A DNA stretch of 64,000 bases from Microbacterium sp. CFH 31415 (GTDB lineage: Bacteria > Actinomycetota > Actinomycetes > Actinomycetales > Microbacteriaceae). The notes under the pieces are model-generated. The model saw only the letters and a list, made by a program, of their open reading frames with translations, did not search any database and had not been told where the DNA came from. Below are positions 27,101 through 35,610 of the stretch, piece after piece (the stretch's first letter is position 1; every line of letters begins with the position of its first letter). Position numbers and translations under genes: made by a program. Location of the stretch: NCBI RefSeq assembly GCF_022538185.1, contig NZ_JAKYXC010000010.1:124001-188000 (forward strand), read 5' to 3'.

Positions 27101-30100
27101 GGTGGCCTTGACCGTCAGCACGTGGGACTCGAGGTTGTACCGGAACGTCACGACCTTGCCCGCGGTCGCGCTGAACGTGATGTTCGCGCCACCGGGTGCG
27201 CCGCCCACCCCGTAGTTCTCGTCCCAGCTCAGGTTGTGCGCGACCTTGACCTCGTACGAGCCGGTGGGCAGATCGTCGGTCGTGTACTGGAAGACCCCGT
27301 CCTTGTTCCGGTCGAACATCATGGTCGCGAGGCACTCCGGCTGCCAGTCGCCGGGGCAGCCGAGCTCGCTCTGCAGCGAGCCGGGCAGCGTGATGACGGG
27401 ACCGTCGGCGGTGGACCAGATGTTCTTCGTGCGCGAGTCGAAGTAGAAGGTGATCGCGCCACCGGCGTGCTTCAGCACGATGTCGGAGCCGCCGGATGCA
27501 CCGCCTGCGCCGTAGTTCTCGTTCCACGACTTCTCGACGGCGACCTTGTAGGCATAGTCGCCGGCGGCGAGGTTCGCGACGCTGAGGCGCCAGATGCCGC
27601 CCGCCTGCTCCTCCATCTGCACGGCCGCGCAGTCGGGCTGCCAGTCGCCGGGGCATCCCGCCTCGCTGTTGAAGCTGCCGGGCACGCTGACGAAGCCGTA
27701 GTCGGTCGGCTCCTGCGGCTCGGGCTCTTCCGGAGCCTCCGGCTCTTCGGGCTGCTCGGGAGCGGCGAGCGCGACGCGGTTTCCCACGGAGGCGTACGTC
27801 GATGCGGCTGAGCGGTTGCCCGCGGCATCCGTCGACACCGACCGGTACTCGACGAGCGTGCCCGCCGCGAGACCGGCCACGTCGTGGAAGACGCGGGGCG
27901 AGGTGTCTTCGGCCGTGCCGAGCGCGTGCCACTCGTCGTCGCCGACGACGCGCCACGCGAAGCTGGTCTCGGCCCAGACGCCGTCGGCGACGTCGGCTGC
28001 GACCGCAGCGACGCCACCGAGGCCCGCGCCGGCCTCGGGGACGGTGACGGCGATGTCTCCGGCCTGCTCCGGCGCGGTGACCTCCTTACCGGCGGTGTAG
28101 ACCACCGCGGACAGCGCCGGGACGGTGATCGACGCGACGCCTGCGGAGTCGGTGGTGAAGCCGCTGCCGCCGCCGTACAGCGGCGTGAACGAGGCATCCG
28201 TCGTCAGAGTCGGGATCGAGACGGTCTTGTCGGCGGTCGCGTTGTTGGTCGCGACGAGGTACTCGATCTTCTCGTCGCGGTCGACGCGGCTGAAGGCGTA
28301 GACGCCGGTCGCCGCGTCGTCGACGAAGCGCTCGATCTGCGCACCCGATTCGAGGGCCGGGTGGCTCGCACGGAGGTCCGCGAGCGCAGCGATGTGCGTG
28401 TAGAGCGGGGCGTCGGTGTCGTAGCGGTCGGTGCTGCCGAGCTGCTCGCCGGTGACGAGCGGCTGGTTGGCGTAGTCGGCCGTCTGCGTGGCGAAGAGCG
28501 ATTGGCGGGCATCCTTGTCGCCGCCCGTCCCGGCGAAGCCCTGCTCGTCGCCGTAGTAGACGACCGGCTGGCCGCGCGTGAGGTACATCAGCTCGTGGGC
28601 GAGTTCGTCGCGCTGCTGCGCATCGGCTCCGGCGAGGAAGTAGCCGATACGGCCCATGTCGTGGTTGCCGAGGAAGGTCGGCAACGCCGTCGCCGACGAG
28701 TCCGGCGTCGTGTACATGTCGTCGCCCGCGAACAGGGTGCGCAGGCCGGCGGGCTTCGCGCCGGCGCCGGTGCCCTTGGCGTAGGCGGTCGCGGCACTCT
28801 GGAACGTGAAGTCGAGCACCGAGTTCATGTCGGTCTTGCGCACGTAGGGCGAGAGCTTGGCCGGGTCGGCGTCGTACACCTCGCCGAACATGAAGAAGTC
28901 GGGTTTGCCGGCCGCGTGGGCGTAGTCGAGCACCTCGGTCGCCCACTCCTCCCAGAACTCGAAGTTGACGTGCTTGGCGGTGTCGATGCGGAACCCGTCG
29001 ATGCCGAGGTCCACCCAGTCCTGGTAGACGTCGACGAACCCGTCGACGACGGTCGGGTGCTCGGTCATGAGGTCGTCGAGGCCGACGAAGTCGCCGAAGG
29101 TCACCGACTCGCCCGCCCAGGTCGAGTCGCCGCGGTTGTGGTAGAGCGTCGGGTCGTTGAGCCACGCGGGCACCTTGACGTCCTTGTCGGCGTCGGCGAT
29201 GACGGGCGTGTACGGAAAGCTCGTGGCCGGGTCGAGCTCGGGGAACTCGTCGGTGCCGGCGTAGGTGCCCGGGTCGAACGCCGTGCCGTCGGCGTCGCGG
29301 TAGGGGTCGGCCTCCTGTGTGATGTAGCTCTGCGACCCCTCCTCGTACGAGATGACGTCGGCGGTGTGGTTCGTGATGATGTCGAAGTACACCTTGATAC
29401 CGCGGTCGTGCGCGTCGTCGATCAGCGCCTCGAGCTCGGCGTTGGTGCCGAGATGCGGGTCGATCTGGGTGAAGTCGGTGATCCAGTAGCCGTGGTAGCC
29501 CGCGCTCGCATCGGCTCCGGCGCCCTGTACGGGACGGTTCTTGAAGCTCGGGGTGAGCCAGATCGCCGTCGTGCCGAGGCCCTCGATGTAGTCGAGCTTC
29601 GAGTGCAGGCCGGCGAGGTCGCCGCCCTGGTAGAAGCCCTTGTCGGCCGGGTCGAAGCCGTGCGCGAGGCGGTCACCCTCGATGCCCCCGGTGTCGTTGG
29701 ACGCGTCGCCGTTGGCGAAGCGGTCGGTCATGACGAAGTAGAACTGCTCGGCGCTGCCCGGCTGGCGCACCGGCGCGGCGACGAGCGCGTCATCCGCCTC
29801 GGTGTACCCGGCGGCGAGCGAGCGCACCTCGATGCCGATGCGGTGGGTCGTGTCGTCGTAGCTGAAGCGCAGCGTCGAGGGTCCGGCGACTGTGAGCGGG
29901 ATGTCGTCGCTCCCGCCGTTGAGGCCGTACGACTCGTCCCAGGCGTCGTTCACGGCGACCTTGTACTGGTACGAGCCTGCGGGCACCTCGAACTCGGCCG
30001 CGTAGACCCCTGCGGTGTCGGTGAGCGTGAGCTCGGTGGCGGCGCACTCGGGCTGCCAGTCGCCCGGGCACCCCAGCTCGCTCTGCAGACTGCCGACGAG

Positions 30101-30223
30101 CGCGAACGAGCGCTCCGCAGCGGCTGCGGGGGCGACGGCGACCAGGCCCCCGGTGAGGATCAGTGCCGCTGCGGTGAGGATCGCGGCAGTACGGCGGACA
30201 CGTGCGGATGTCGGCTTCGACAC
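24161..30223 (-). CDS. Secreted bifunctional alpha-amylase/pullulanase
   Basis: About 2,020 residues. The GTG at 30223 follows AGGAG by 8 nt and starts a signal peptide (residues 1-36, cut after APAAAA). Order: X25-like domain (about 39-131); GH13 alpha-amylase with nucleophile Asp414 (GFRIDTAKH), acid Glu448 (FGEVYD) and Asp522 (LGNHD); a fibronectin-like stretch; a [15 protein letters not shown] linker (~830); two more X25-like domains (about 845-935 and 945-1040), each with GCPGDWQP; pullulanase N-domains; GH13 pullulanase with FNWGYDP, Asp1515 ([11 protein letters not shown]), Glu1552 (YGEGWNFGE) and Asp1684 (DAHDNE); and a C-terminal Ig-like repeat. It would cut both alpha-1,4 and alpha-1,6 bonds of starch or glycogen outside the cell. 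No LPXTG anchor is seen. Confidence 0.92.
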   Translation of the reverse strand: MSKPTSARVRRTAAILTAAALILTGGLVAVAPAAAAERSFALVGSLQSELGCPGDWQPECAATELTLTDTAGVYAAEFEVPAGSYQYKVAVNDAWDESYGLNGGSDDIPLTVAGPSTLRFSYDDTTHRIGIEVRSLAAGYTEADDALVAAPVRQPGSAEQFYFVMTDRFANGDASNDTGGIEGDRLAHGFDPADKGFYQGGDLAGLHSKLDYIEGLGTTAIWLTPSFKNRPVQGAGADASAGYHGYWITDFTQIDPHLGTNAELEALIDDAHDRGIKVYFDIITNHTADVISYEEGSQSYITQEADPYRDADGTAFDPGTYAGTDEFPELDPATSFPYTPVIADADKDVKVPAWLNDPTLYHNRGDSTWAGESVTFGDFVGLDDLMTEHPTVVDGFVDVYQDWVDLGIDGFRIDTAKHVNFEFWEEWATEVLDYAHAAGKPDFFMFGEVYDADPAKLSPYVRKTDMNSVLDFTFQSAATAYAKGTGAGAKPAGLRTLFAGDDMYTTPDSSATALPTFLGNHDMGRIGYFLAGADAQQRDELAHELMYLTRGQPVVYYGDEQGFAGTGGDKDARQSLFATQTADYANQPLVTGEQLGSTDRYDTDAPLYTHIAALADLRASHPALESGAQIERFVDDAATGVYAFSRVDRDEKIEYLVATNNATADKTVSIPTLTTDASFTPLYGGGSGFTTDSAGVASITVPALSAVVYTAGKEVTAPEQAGDIAVTVPEAGAGLGGVAAVAADVADGVWAETSFAWRVVGDDEWHALGTAEDTSPRVFHDVAGLAAGTLVEYRSVSTDAAGNRSAASTYASVGNRVALAAPEQPEEPEAPEEPEPQEPTDYGFVSVPGSFNSEAGCPGDWQPDCAAVQMEEQAGGIWRLSVANLAAGDYAYKVAVEKSWNENYGAGGASGGSDIVLKHAGGAITFYFDSRTKNIWSTADGPVITLPGSLQSELGCPGDWQPECLATMMFDRNKDGVFQYTTDDLPTGSYEVKVAHNLSWDENYGVGGAPGGANITFSATAGKVVTFRYNLESHVLTVKATDPPLVGTGELRAHWIDAETIAWPADLGSTAADATWQLHASDEASLVLTDGEISGGDAIDLTRIDGGLTAEQKKKFPALAGFVALRVEGDAAALLKGQLMVSQRDAAGALKAYTGMQIPGVLDDLYADAVADAALGVSFKAGKPTFRLWAPTAQQATLLTWDAGTDGDPTRHEATWDAASGVWTVSGAKSLKGDEFLWELKVFAPSTGEIETNVVTDPYSVGLTLNSERSVAIDLNDKSWKPKQWEKTKAPVIDRPVDRAIYELHIRDFSITDETVPAAERGTYRAFTRDSAGTKQLRQLADAGINTVHLLPSFDIASIEEDRAVQAVPDCDLASMGPGSEEQQACIAGVIDADGFNWGYDPYHYSAPEGSYAVDPEGGARVHEFREMVGALHSMDLQVVLDEVYNHTAQSGQDAKSVLDKVVPGYYHRLNLAGKVETSTCCQNVATEHQVAQKLMVDSVVTWARDYKVDGFRFDLMGHHSKENMLAIRAALDVLTLKKDGVDGKAIYLYGEGWNFGEVANNALFEQATQGQLGGTGIGTFSDRLRDAVHGGSPVDGASIFYQGFGTGLFTDPNGRPDVPGDPAGDLARKTDLVKLGLAGNLRDFEMTASDGTVKAGDQFDYNGSPAGYADQPDEVITYVDAHDNETLYDHQVFKLPVDTSMADRVRMNTLSLATTAFSQTPSFWHAGTELLRSKSLDRNSYNSGDWFNRIDWTGQESTFGSGLPRKADNEAKWSFMKPLLENPALKPGASDIAAAEASALDLLRIREEVGLLRLGSADLIKEKVSFPNSGPDATPGVVVMLIDDLVGENVDRELEGALVVFNASPEATTQTLPDLAGRGFALTAAQANGSDAVVKTTTWDAATGALTVPARSVAVLVDKEDVRTAVLAAPDKLVAKHGSTVKVVGKVVAADGTAPVGTVTVTDGGKVIATVQLTAAAKGTVRVTLPTLSRGVHLLRTSFDGATGYKDSRAVVPVPVLIH

Positions 30224-30282
30224 GGAGGAACTCCTGGGGAGGCAGGGCACGACGACGTGCCTGGAGATGCAGTGTGCGGCCG

Positions 30283-30312
30283 ACGCTAGCATCCGGTCGC
30301 GTGAAACTGCAA
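30283..30312 (-). promoter_or_regulatory. Promoter of the amylopullulanase gene
   Basis: On the minus strand TTGCAG (30312-30307) and TAGCGT (30288-30283) are 18 bp apart, with a predicted start near 30276 and a leader of about 53 nt. The -35 overlaps the LacI-type operator at 30308-30321, so bound repressor would block it. Confidence 0.5.
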
Positions 30313-30321
30313 GCGCTTACA
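30308..30321. promoter_or_regulatory. LacI-family operator 1 (proximal)
   Basis: TGCAAGCGCTTACA matches the LacI/GalR-family consensus TGnAAnCGnTTnCA at every fixed position, with the central CG. It overlaps the -35 of the amylopullulanase promoter. A maltose/maltodextrin-responsive LacI repressor is the obvious candidate, but none is encoded in the window. Confidence 0.75.
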
Positions 30322-30383
30322 TTGTGAGAAGTGGCTCATTTGCGGATGCCGCGCCGCAGCGCGCCGGCAGAAGCGCGTTCCTG

Positions 30384-30397
30384 CGCAACCGCTTGCA
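30384..30397. promoter_or_regulatory. LacI-family operator 2 (distal)
   Basis: CGCAACCGCTTGCA matches TGCAAnCGnTTGCA except for the first base. Its centre is 76 bp from that of operator 1, close to seven helical turns, so the two sites could be bridged by DNA looping. The rest of 30398-30522 shows no further element and runs into the 3' end of the next gene. Confidence 0.6.
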
Positions 30398-30522
30398 CCC
30401 GGGCACGCCCGCAGGGGTATGCGCGACGAGACACGTCTTCGGCGACGAGACGACGTCCTGCAAGTGCGGTCTCGTCGCAGATTCATTGGTTCGCGCGCCG
30501 CGCGAGGATGTCGCCCGGGAGG

Positions 30523-31443
30523 TCAGCGAGGGGCGTCGCCGAGGATCTCGGCCAGCGCGCGACGGACGTCGCGGCGGTCGAATCGGAGCACGTCCACCAC
30601 ATCCGGTCCCGGCTCGTACGCGATGGTCGCGCCGCGACCCTGCACGATGAACCGGTCGGGCTGCAGCGGGTGCTCGGCATCCTGCACCCCGATACGGTTC
30701 GAGCCGCCGCTGACGTCGACGATCAGCTGGAAGTACTCGCGGTAGCTCAGCGACTCGTCGCCGACGAGATAGGCCCGGCCAGGCTCGCCGCGGTCAAGGG
30801 CTCCGGCGACGGCCTGCGCGAGCGATCGCACCGACATGTAGCCGGTGCCGCCCGGAGGAGCCCACGCCGCGGGTCGCTCGCCTTCGCCGCGCAGCGACTC
30901 GGCCATGCGGGCGAACCGGCGCCTCGCGCGCTCAGTGGCCGCGCCCACGATCGAGGGCGGGTTGAGGGTGATCGCGGCGAAGGACTCCGACGTGAGGGCG
31001 CGGGTGCGCTCGTCAGCATCCCGTCGCGCCGCCACGTAGGCGATCCTGTCCGCGAACGACGGGTCGTACTGGTGGTAGTAGCTGCCGATCTGCACGAACC
31101 GGGCGACGCCGGCATCCCGGGCCCGTTCGGCGAGAGCAGGGACGCCCCGCCGCTGCACGCGGTCCCAGAAAGCTCCGTCTTCGTCGGATGCCTCGACATG
31201 CCGGATGTCCTGTCCAGCTGCCATCACGACCTCGTCCACGCTGCGCAACTCCGCCGTCGACAGGCCGCCGTCCGCGTAGTCGCCGACCAGCCGCGGCAAA
31301 CCCGCGATGGATGCCGGGTCGTCCGGCCGGGCGCCGTGACGACCGGCGACGACGACGTCTCTGCCGCGCGCGACGAGTTCGGCAACCACCTGGCTTCCGA
31401 TCAGACCGCTGCCGCCGACGACGAGCGTGGTGCGCCTCGTCAT
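30523..31443 (-). CDS. NAD(P)-binding epimerase/reductase-like protein
   Basis: 306 residues. The Rossmann start TTLVVGGSGLIGSQVVAELV places it among atypical/extended short-chain dehydrogenases (NmrA/epimerase-like). The usual YxxxK is not clear; SYYHQYDPSFADRIAY takes its place, so the catalytic activity is uncertain. Its ATG overlaps the stop of the MaoC-type gene (ATGA), making it the last gene of the leftward operon 33127-30523 whose promoter region carries KstR2-type sites. It may reduce or isomerise an acyl-CoA ring intermediate (inference from position only). Confidence 0.75.
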   Translation of the reverse strand: MTRRTTLVVGGSGLIGSQVVAELVARGRDVVVAGRHGARPDDPASIAGLPRLVGDYADGGLSTAELRSVDEVVMAAGQDIRHVEASDEDGAFWDRVQRRGVPALAERARDAGVARFVQIGSYYHQYDPSFADRIAYVAARRDADERTRALTSESFAAITLNPPSIVGAATERARRRFARMAESLRGEGERPAAWAPPGGTGYMSVRSLAQAVAGALDRGEPGRAYLVGDESLSYREYFQLIVDVSGGSNRIGVQDAEHPLQPDRFIVQGRGATIAYEPGPDVVDVLRFDRRDVRRALAEILGDAPR

Positions 31444-32225
31444 GAGAACAGCGCGACGCCACCGTCGATCACGACGTCCTCGCCGTGCAGGACGGCGAAC
31501 CCGCCTTCGTCGCCCCACGTCTCGATCTCGAGGAGGTCGCCGGGGACCACCGGGCCCGAGAAACGACCGCTGAGCCGCGTGAGGTCTGCGGGGTGCGCAC
31601 CCCGGGCGGCGGCGATGGGGAGCGTCGCCGCGGCGAGCGTGCACAGCCCCTGCAGGATCGGCACGGGCTGGCCGATGCGGGCCGAGGCCTCCGGGTCGAT
31701 GTGGATGTGGTGGCGGTCCCCGGTGAGCCGGTAGAGCGCAGCCTGAGTGGGGAAGGTCTGCAGGGGAACGCGCCGGATGTCGGCACGCGGAGGCGCCGCG
31801 GGGCGCGAGGGTCCGCGCTCGCCGCCGAAGCCGCCCGCGCCGGGCGCGAAGATCGACCACGTTGCGGTGAACTCGTCGCACTCGATGATGACCTCGAAGA
31901 CGGCGGCGGAGCCCTTGTCCCACACGTTGCCGACCCGCGCCGACAGTCGCAGCTCGCCTGCTCGCGGGAGAGGCTTCGCGACCTCCAGCTCTTGCGATCC
32001 ATGCACGGACCGGTTGTCGAAGACGCCCTCCCTCGCGAGGATGTCCGGCGCCCACTGCGCGAGCGTGAGCCCGAAGGTGGGCAGCACCCGCAGGCGGTCC
32101 TCGAACACGAGGTCGAGCCGGTCGGCGGGCGCGCCGACAGCGAGCGCGTAGAGGATGGCGTCGGCCTCGGTGTACGAGACGACGCGCTCCCCGAGCGTGC
32201 GCCCGATCCAGTCCGTGACGGTCAT
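31440..32225 (-). CDS. MaoC-like double-hotdog enoyl-CoA hydratase
   Basis: 261 residues. Two hotdog repeats: an N-terminal half lacking catalytic residues and a C-terminal half with YRLTGDRHHIHIDPEAS, the hydratase-2 motif carrying the catalytic Asp and His (HH replaces the usual NP). The family hydrates 2-enoyl-CoA to (R)-3-hydroxyacyl-CoA, including steroid side-chain and ring-derived CoA esters. It overlaps the upstream SDR stop (ATGA). The SDR plus MaoC pair resembles the two activities of peroxisomal MFE-2 (HSD17B4), split into separate chains. Confidence 0.85.
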   Translation of the reverse strand: MTVTDWIGRTLGERVVSYTEADAILYALAVGAPADRLDLVFEDRLRVLPTFGLTLAQWAPDILAREGVFDNRSVHGSQELEVAKPLPRAGELRLSARVGNVWDKGSAAVFEVIIECDEFTATWSIFAPGAGGFGGERGPSRPAAPPRADIRRVPLQTFPTQAALYRLTGDRHHIHIDPEASARIGQPVPILQGLCTLAAATLPIAAARGAHPADLTRLSGRFSGPVVPGDLLEIETWGDEGGFAVLHGEDVVIDGGVALFS

Positions 32226-33127
32226 GCGCCGTACACCGGCTCGGGGGTGACCCCCGCGGCGAGCAGACGCTGGACGACGGGCCCGAGCTCGGCCGCCTCC
32301 CAGCGCCTTCCCGCGTCCTCGACCGGACCGTGGCGCCAGCCCTCCTGTATGCAGAGGCGACCGCCCTCGATCTCGAAGACGCGGCCGGTCACGCCGGCAG
32401 ACTCGGGGCTGGCGAGCCATGCGACAACGGGTGAGATGTTCGCGGGGTCCATGCGGTCGAACCCGTCCTCCGGAGCCGCCATCGCCTCGGCGAAGGGGCC
32501 CTCGGTCATGCGCGTGCGGGCCGAGGGGGCGAGCGCGTTGACCGTGACGCCGTAGCGCGCGAGCTCGGCCGCCGCTACGAGCGTGAGCGACGCGATGCCG
32601 CCCTTGGCCGTGGAGTACGCCGCCTGCCCGATGCTGCCCTGCAGACCTGCCCCCGACGACGTGTTGACGACGCGCGCATCGCGCGTGCGCCCTTCCTTGG
32701 CCTCGGTGCGCCAATAGGCGGCGGCGTGGCGGAGAGGCGCGAAGTGGCCGGTCAGATGCACTCGCAGCACAGCCTCCCACTCGTCGAGCGTCGCGTTGAC
32801 GAGCATGCGGTCGCGGACGAAGCCGGCGTTGTTCACCAGGATGTCGAGACCGTCGAACGTCTCGATAGCCTGGCGCACCATGGCACCAGCCTCCTCGAAG
32901 TCCGCGACGTCGGCGCCGTTCGCGACGGCCTCGCCGCCGGCAGCGATGATCTCGTCGGCGACGTCCTGTGCGGGCCCGGTGCCCGTACCGTTGCCGTCGA
33001 GCGTCGTACCCAGGTCATTGACGACGACCTTGGCGCCCTGCCGCGCCAATTCCAGCGCGTGCTCGCGACCGATGCCCCGCCCTGCTCCGGTGACGATCGC
33101 GACACGGCCGCTGCAGATTCCCGCCAT
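32222..33127 (-). CDS. SDR dehydrogenase, MFE-2/HSD17B4-like
   Basis: 301 residues. It has the cofactor motif VTGAGRGIGREHALELARQG followed by the long VVVNDLGTTLDGNGTGTGPAQ loop characteristic of (3R)-hydroxyacyl-CoA dehydrogenases of the MFE-2 type, NNAG, the NTSSGAG serine and the YSTAK catalytic Tyr/Lys. It probably oxidises a 3-hydroxyacyl-CoA made by the MaoC-like hydratase encoded next. First gene of the leftward operon; GAGGAGG precedes the ATG. Divergent from echA20 across three KstR2-type sites. Confidence 0.87.
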   Translation of the reverse strand: MAGICSGRVAIVTGAGRGIGREHALELARQGAKVVVNDLGTTLDGNGTGTGPAQDVADEIIAAGGEAVANGADVADFEEAGAMVRQAIETFDGLDILVNNAGFVRDRMLVNATLDEWEAVLRVHLTGHFAPLRHAAAYWRTEAKEGRTRDARVVNTSSGAGLQGSIGQAAYSTAKGGIASLTLVAAAELARYGVTVNALAPSARTRMTEGPFAEAMAAPEDGFDRMDPANISPVVAWLASPESAGVTGRVFEIEGGRLCIQEGWRHGPVEDAGRRWEAAELGPVVQRLLAAGVTPEPVYGA

Positions 33128-33168
33128 GGGCACTCCTCCTCGAGTCAGATGACGTGACAACTCTACCA

Positions 33169-33239
33169 AGCAAACGCTAGGCCGATATGCTCGCCTATAG
33201 TAACCAAGCAAATGCTAGGGTAAACAACAAGTGCTAGGT
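33169..33239. promoter_or_regulatory. Three KstR2-type operator sites in the SDR/echA20 gap
   Basis: Three 14-mers align with the KstR2 motif AnCAAGnnCTTGnT: AGCAAACGCTAGGC (33169-33182), AGCAAATGCTAGGG (33207-33220) and AACAAGTGCTAGGT (33226-33239, one mismatch). TATAGT (33196-33201, +) and TACTAT (33202-33197, -) provide possible -10 hexamers between them. Three sites in 124 bp suggest tight control of both the echA20-ipdABC operon and the SDR-MaoC-epimerase operon. Confidence 0.72.
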
Positions 33240-33251
33240 CGAGGGAGACTA

Positions 33252-34010
33252 ATGAGCATCACAGCTTCGATGGCCCGCCGCGGCGTGCGCGTCATCACCA
33301 TGGACTATCCCCCCGTCAACGCCCTTCCCGTCGCCGGCTGGCGCGGCGTGGCGGACGAGATGCGCGCAGCCACTGCTGACCCCGACACGCGCGTGGTCGT
33401 CCTCCGCGCGGAGGGCCGCGGCTTCAACGCGGGCGTCGACATCAAGGAGATGCAGGCGACAGACGGCTTCGCCGCGCTCGTCGGCGCGAACCGCGGCTGC
33501 TTCGAGGCGTTCAAGGCCATCTACGAATGCGCAGTTCCCGTGATCTCCGCGGTGAACGGATTCTGCCTCGGCGGCGGCGTGGGCCTCGTGGGCAACAGCG
33601 ATGTCATCGTCGCCTCGGACGACGCGTACTTCGGCGTCCCCGAGGTCGACCGCGGCGCCCTGGGTGCGGCGACGCACCTCGGCCGCCTCGTTCCGCAGCA
33701 CATGCTGCGCGGCATGTACTACACGAGCCGCACGGTCACAGCGCAGCAGCTCCACACGCTCGGCACCGTGCACAGCGTGGTCCCGCGCGCCGAGCTCGAT
33801 GAGGCCGCGCTCGCCCTCGCAGACGAGATCGCCGCGAAGGACCCGCGCGTGATCCGCGCGGCGAAGGAGGCCCTCAACGGCATCGATCCGATCGACGTCA
33901 ACCGCAGCTACCGCTTCGAGCAGGGTTTCACATTCGAGCTGAACCTCTTGGGCGTGGCCGACGAGCACCGGGACGAGTTCGTCGCGACGGGCAGCAACCT
34001 GACCACATGA
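33252..34010 (+). CDS. echA20: Steroid ring-D-opening enoyl-CoA hydratase family protein EchA20
   Basis: 252 residues from the ATG at 33252, preceded by GAGGGAG. Landmarks shared with mycobacterial EchA20 as I recall it: MDYPPVNALP at the start, RAEGRGFNAGVDIKEMQ, ANRGCFEAFKAIYECAVPVI, VNGFCLGGGVGLVGNSDVIVAS and LGAATHLGRLVPQHM. EchA20 hydrolytically opens ring D of the HIP-derived CoA thioester after FadD3 and IpdF action. The next genes, ipdA, ipdB and ipdC, overlap in order exactly as Rv3550-Rv3553 do in M. tuberculosis, which supports the assignment. Confidence 0.88.
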   Translation: MSITASMARRGVRVITMDYPPVNALPVAGWRGVADEMRAATADPDTRVVVLRAEGRGFNAGVDIKEMQATDGFAALVGANRGCFEAFKAIYECAVPVISAVNGFCLGGGVGLVGNSDVIVASDDAYFGVPEVDRGALGAATHLGRLVPQHMLRGMYYTSRTVTAQQLHTLGTVHSVVPRAELDEAALALADEIAAKDPRVIRAAKEALNGIDPIDVNRSYRFEQGFTFELNLLGVADEHRDEFVATGSNLTT

Positions 34011-34867
34011 GCGGCAAGCTGATCGAAGCGGACGGGATCGACCGGTTCCTCCGAGACGGCATGACGATCGGCATCGGCGGCTGGGGCTCACGACGCAAGC
34101 CCATGGCGCTCGTTCGCGGTCTCGTACGATCGGGTGTTCGCGACCTGACCGTCGTCTCGTTCGGCGGTCCCGATGTGGGGATGCTGTGCGCGACCGGCCA
34201 GGCGCGGCACATCGTCCATGGCTTCGTGTCTCTCGACTCGATCGCCCTCGATCCGCACTTCGCCGCCGCCCGACAGAGCGGCGCGGTGACCCAGACCGAG
34301 CTCGACGAGAACATGCTCGTCGCGGGCCTGCGCGCGGCCGCCCGGCGCCTGCCGTTCGAGGCGACGCGCTCGGGCCTCGGCTCCGATGCCCTCCTGCGCA
34401 ACCCGGGCATCAAGACGGTCCGCTCGCCTTATGACGACAGCGAGGAGCTCGTCGCGATGCCGGCCATCCCGCTCGATCTCGCCCTGGTCCACCTGGACCG
34501 GGCGGATCCGAACGGCGCGGCCCAGTGCCTCGGTCCGGACCCGTACTTCGACGATCTCTTCGCCCGCGCGGCGACCCACACTATTCTCAGCGTCGACGAG
34601 GTCGTCGCCACGCGCGCGCTGCAGGACGAGCATCCGTCATCATTCGTGCTCAACCGCAGCGAGGTGACCGCGGTCGTGGAGGCGCCGGGCGGCGCGCATT
34701 TCACGGCTGCCCTCCCGCACCACCCGCGTGACGAGTCCCTGCAGCGGCTCTACGCGCAGAGTGCGTCGAGCCCCGAGGATTGGACGCGATTCCGGGAGTC
34801 GTTCGTCGACGTGGACGAGGCGACCTACCGGCGCAACGTGACGACTTTCGCGGAGAAGGCGACATGA
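34007..34867 (+). CDS. ipdA: COCHEA-CoA hydrolase subunit A (copy 1)
   Basis: 286 residues. DGMTIGIGGWGSRRKPMALVR, FGGPDVGML, GFVSLDSIALDP, GLGSDALL, GPDPYFDDLFARAA and the EAPGGAHFTAALPHHPRDE ending are signatures of IpdA, the alpha half of the class I CoA-transferase-like IpdAB. IpdAB acts as a hydrolase that opens ring C of the steroid-derived CoA ester. The ATG overlaps the echA20 stop. A second, distinct copy is at 47674. Confidence 0.88.
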   Translation: MSGKLIEADGIDRFLRDGMTIGIGGWGSRRKPMALVRGLVRSGVRDLTVVSFGGPDVGMLCATGQARHIVHGFVSLDSIALDPHFAAARQSGAVTQTELDENMLVAGLRAAARRLPFEATRSGLGSDALLRNPGIKTVRSPYDDSEELVAMPAIPLDLALVHLDRADPNGAAQCLGPDPYFDDLFARAATHTILSVDEVVATRALQDEHPSSFVLNRSEVTAVVEAPGGAHFTAALPHHPRDESLQRLYAQSASSPEDWTRFRESFVDVDEATYRRNVTTFAEKAT

Positions 34868-35610
34868 GCGACGTGGCCCGGGCGGACATCGCGGTCGCGG
34901 CCTGCAGCGACCTGTTCCGCGGGGACGGCGAGATCCTCGCGAGCCCCACCGGCACGATCGCCGCGATCGGCGCACGTCTCGCCCGCCTGACGCATGCCCC
35001 GCAGCTGCTCCTCAGCGACAGCGAGGCGACGCTGTATGCCGACACCCCCGCGATCGACGAGCCCTTCCGGGTTCCGGAGGGCGCCCTTCCCTACCGCGAG
35101 CTCTTCGAGCTGATCGCCGCAGGCCGGCGCCACGTCGTCATGGGCGCCGCGCAGCTCGACCGCCACGGCAACCAGAACCTGTCGGCCATCGGACCGCGCG
35201 ACCGGCCCGTGCGACAGCTGCTCGGCGCACGCGCCGCGGCGACCAACACCGTCAACCACACGACGAGCTACTGGATCGCCCGGCATGCCCGCCGGACGTT
35301 CGTCGAGAGCGTCGACGTGGTCACCGGAGTCGGCTCCGACCGCGCGGCGGCGACCGGGCGCTCGGAGCTCGTCCGCCGCATCGTGACCGACCTCGCGGTC
35401 CTCGATCTGTCCGGGCCGGGCGGCACGCTCGCCCTCGTCAGCGTCCATCCGGGCGTCGAGGTCGGGGACGTCGTGGCGGCCACCGGCTGCGCCCTGCACA
35501 TCCCCGAGCGGCTCGAGCGCACCCGCATCCCGGACGAGGCGGAGCTGCGCCTCATCCGGGAGCGGCTCGATCCCCGCGAACTCCGATTCCGAGAGGTCCC
35601 CCCGTCATGA
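34864..35610 (+). CDS. ipdB: COCHEA-CoA hydrolase subunit B (copy 1)
   Basis: 248 residues from the ATG overlapping the ipdA stop. Typical IpdB features: SPTGTIAAIGARLARLTHAPQLLLSDSEA, ITAGRRHVVMGAAQLDRHGNQNLSAIG (read as LIAAGRR...), VNHTTSYWIARHARRTFVESVDVVTGVG, SVHPGV near the end and IPDEAELRLIRERLDPRELR. It completes the IpdAB heterodimer that hydrolyses the ring-C CoA intermediate. Compared with copy 2 (48540) it differs in many places, e.g. RAAATNTVNHTTSY against RGAPGNTANHRVDY. Confidence 0.88.
   Translation: MSDVARADIAVAACSDLFRGDGEILASPTGTIAAIGARLARLTHAPQLLLSDSEATLYADTPAIDEPFRVPEGALPYRELFELIAAGRRHVVMGAAQLDRHGNQNLSAIGPRDRPVRQLLGARAAATNTVNHTTSYWIARHARRTFVESVDVVTGVGSDRAAATGRSELVRRIVTDLAVLDLSGPGGTLALVSVHPGVEVGDVVAATGCALHIPERLERTRIPDEAELRLIRERLDPRELRFREVPPS

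Noticed and set aside
25151..30289. Two long plus-strand frames (886 and 801 codons) opposite the amylopullulanase
   Set aside because: Antisense frames caused by high third-position GC; the minus-strand product has two complete GH13 active sites.
33160..33222. An alternative 18-bp operator of form ACCWAGCAWWTGCTWGGT
   Set aside because: It fits only the sites at 33169, 33207 and 62358 well; the 14-mer KstR2 alignment accounts for all nine sites, including 39911 and 45498.
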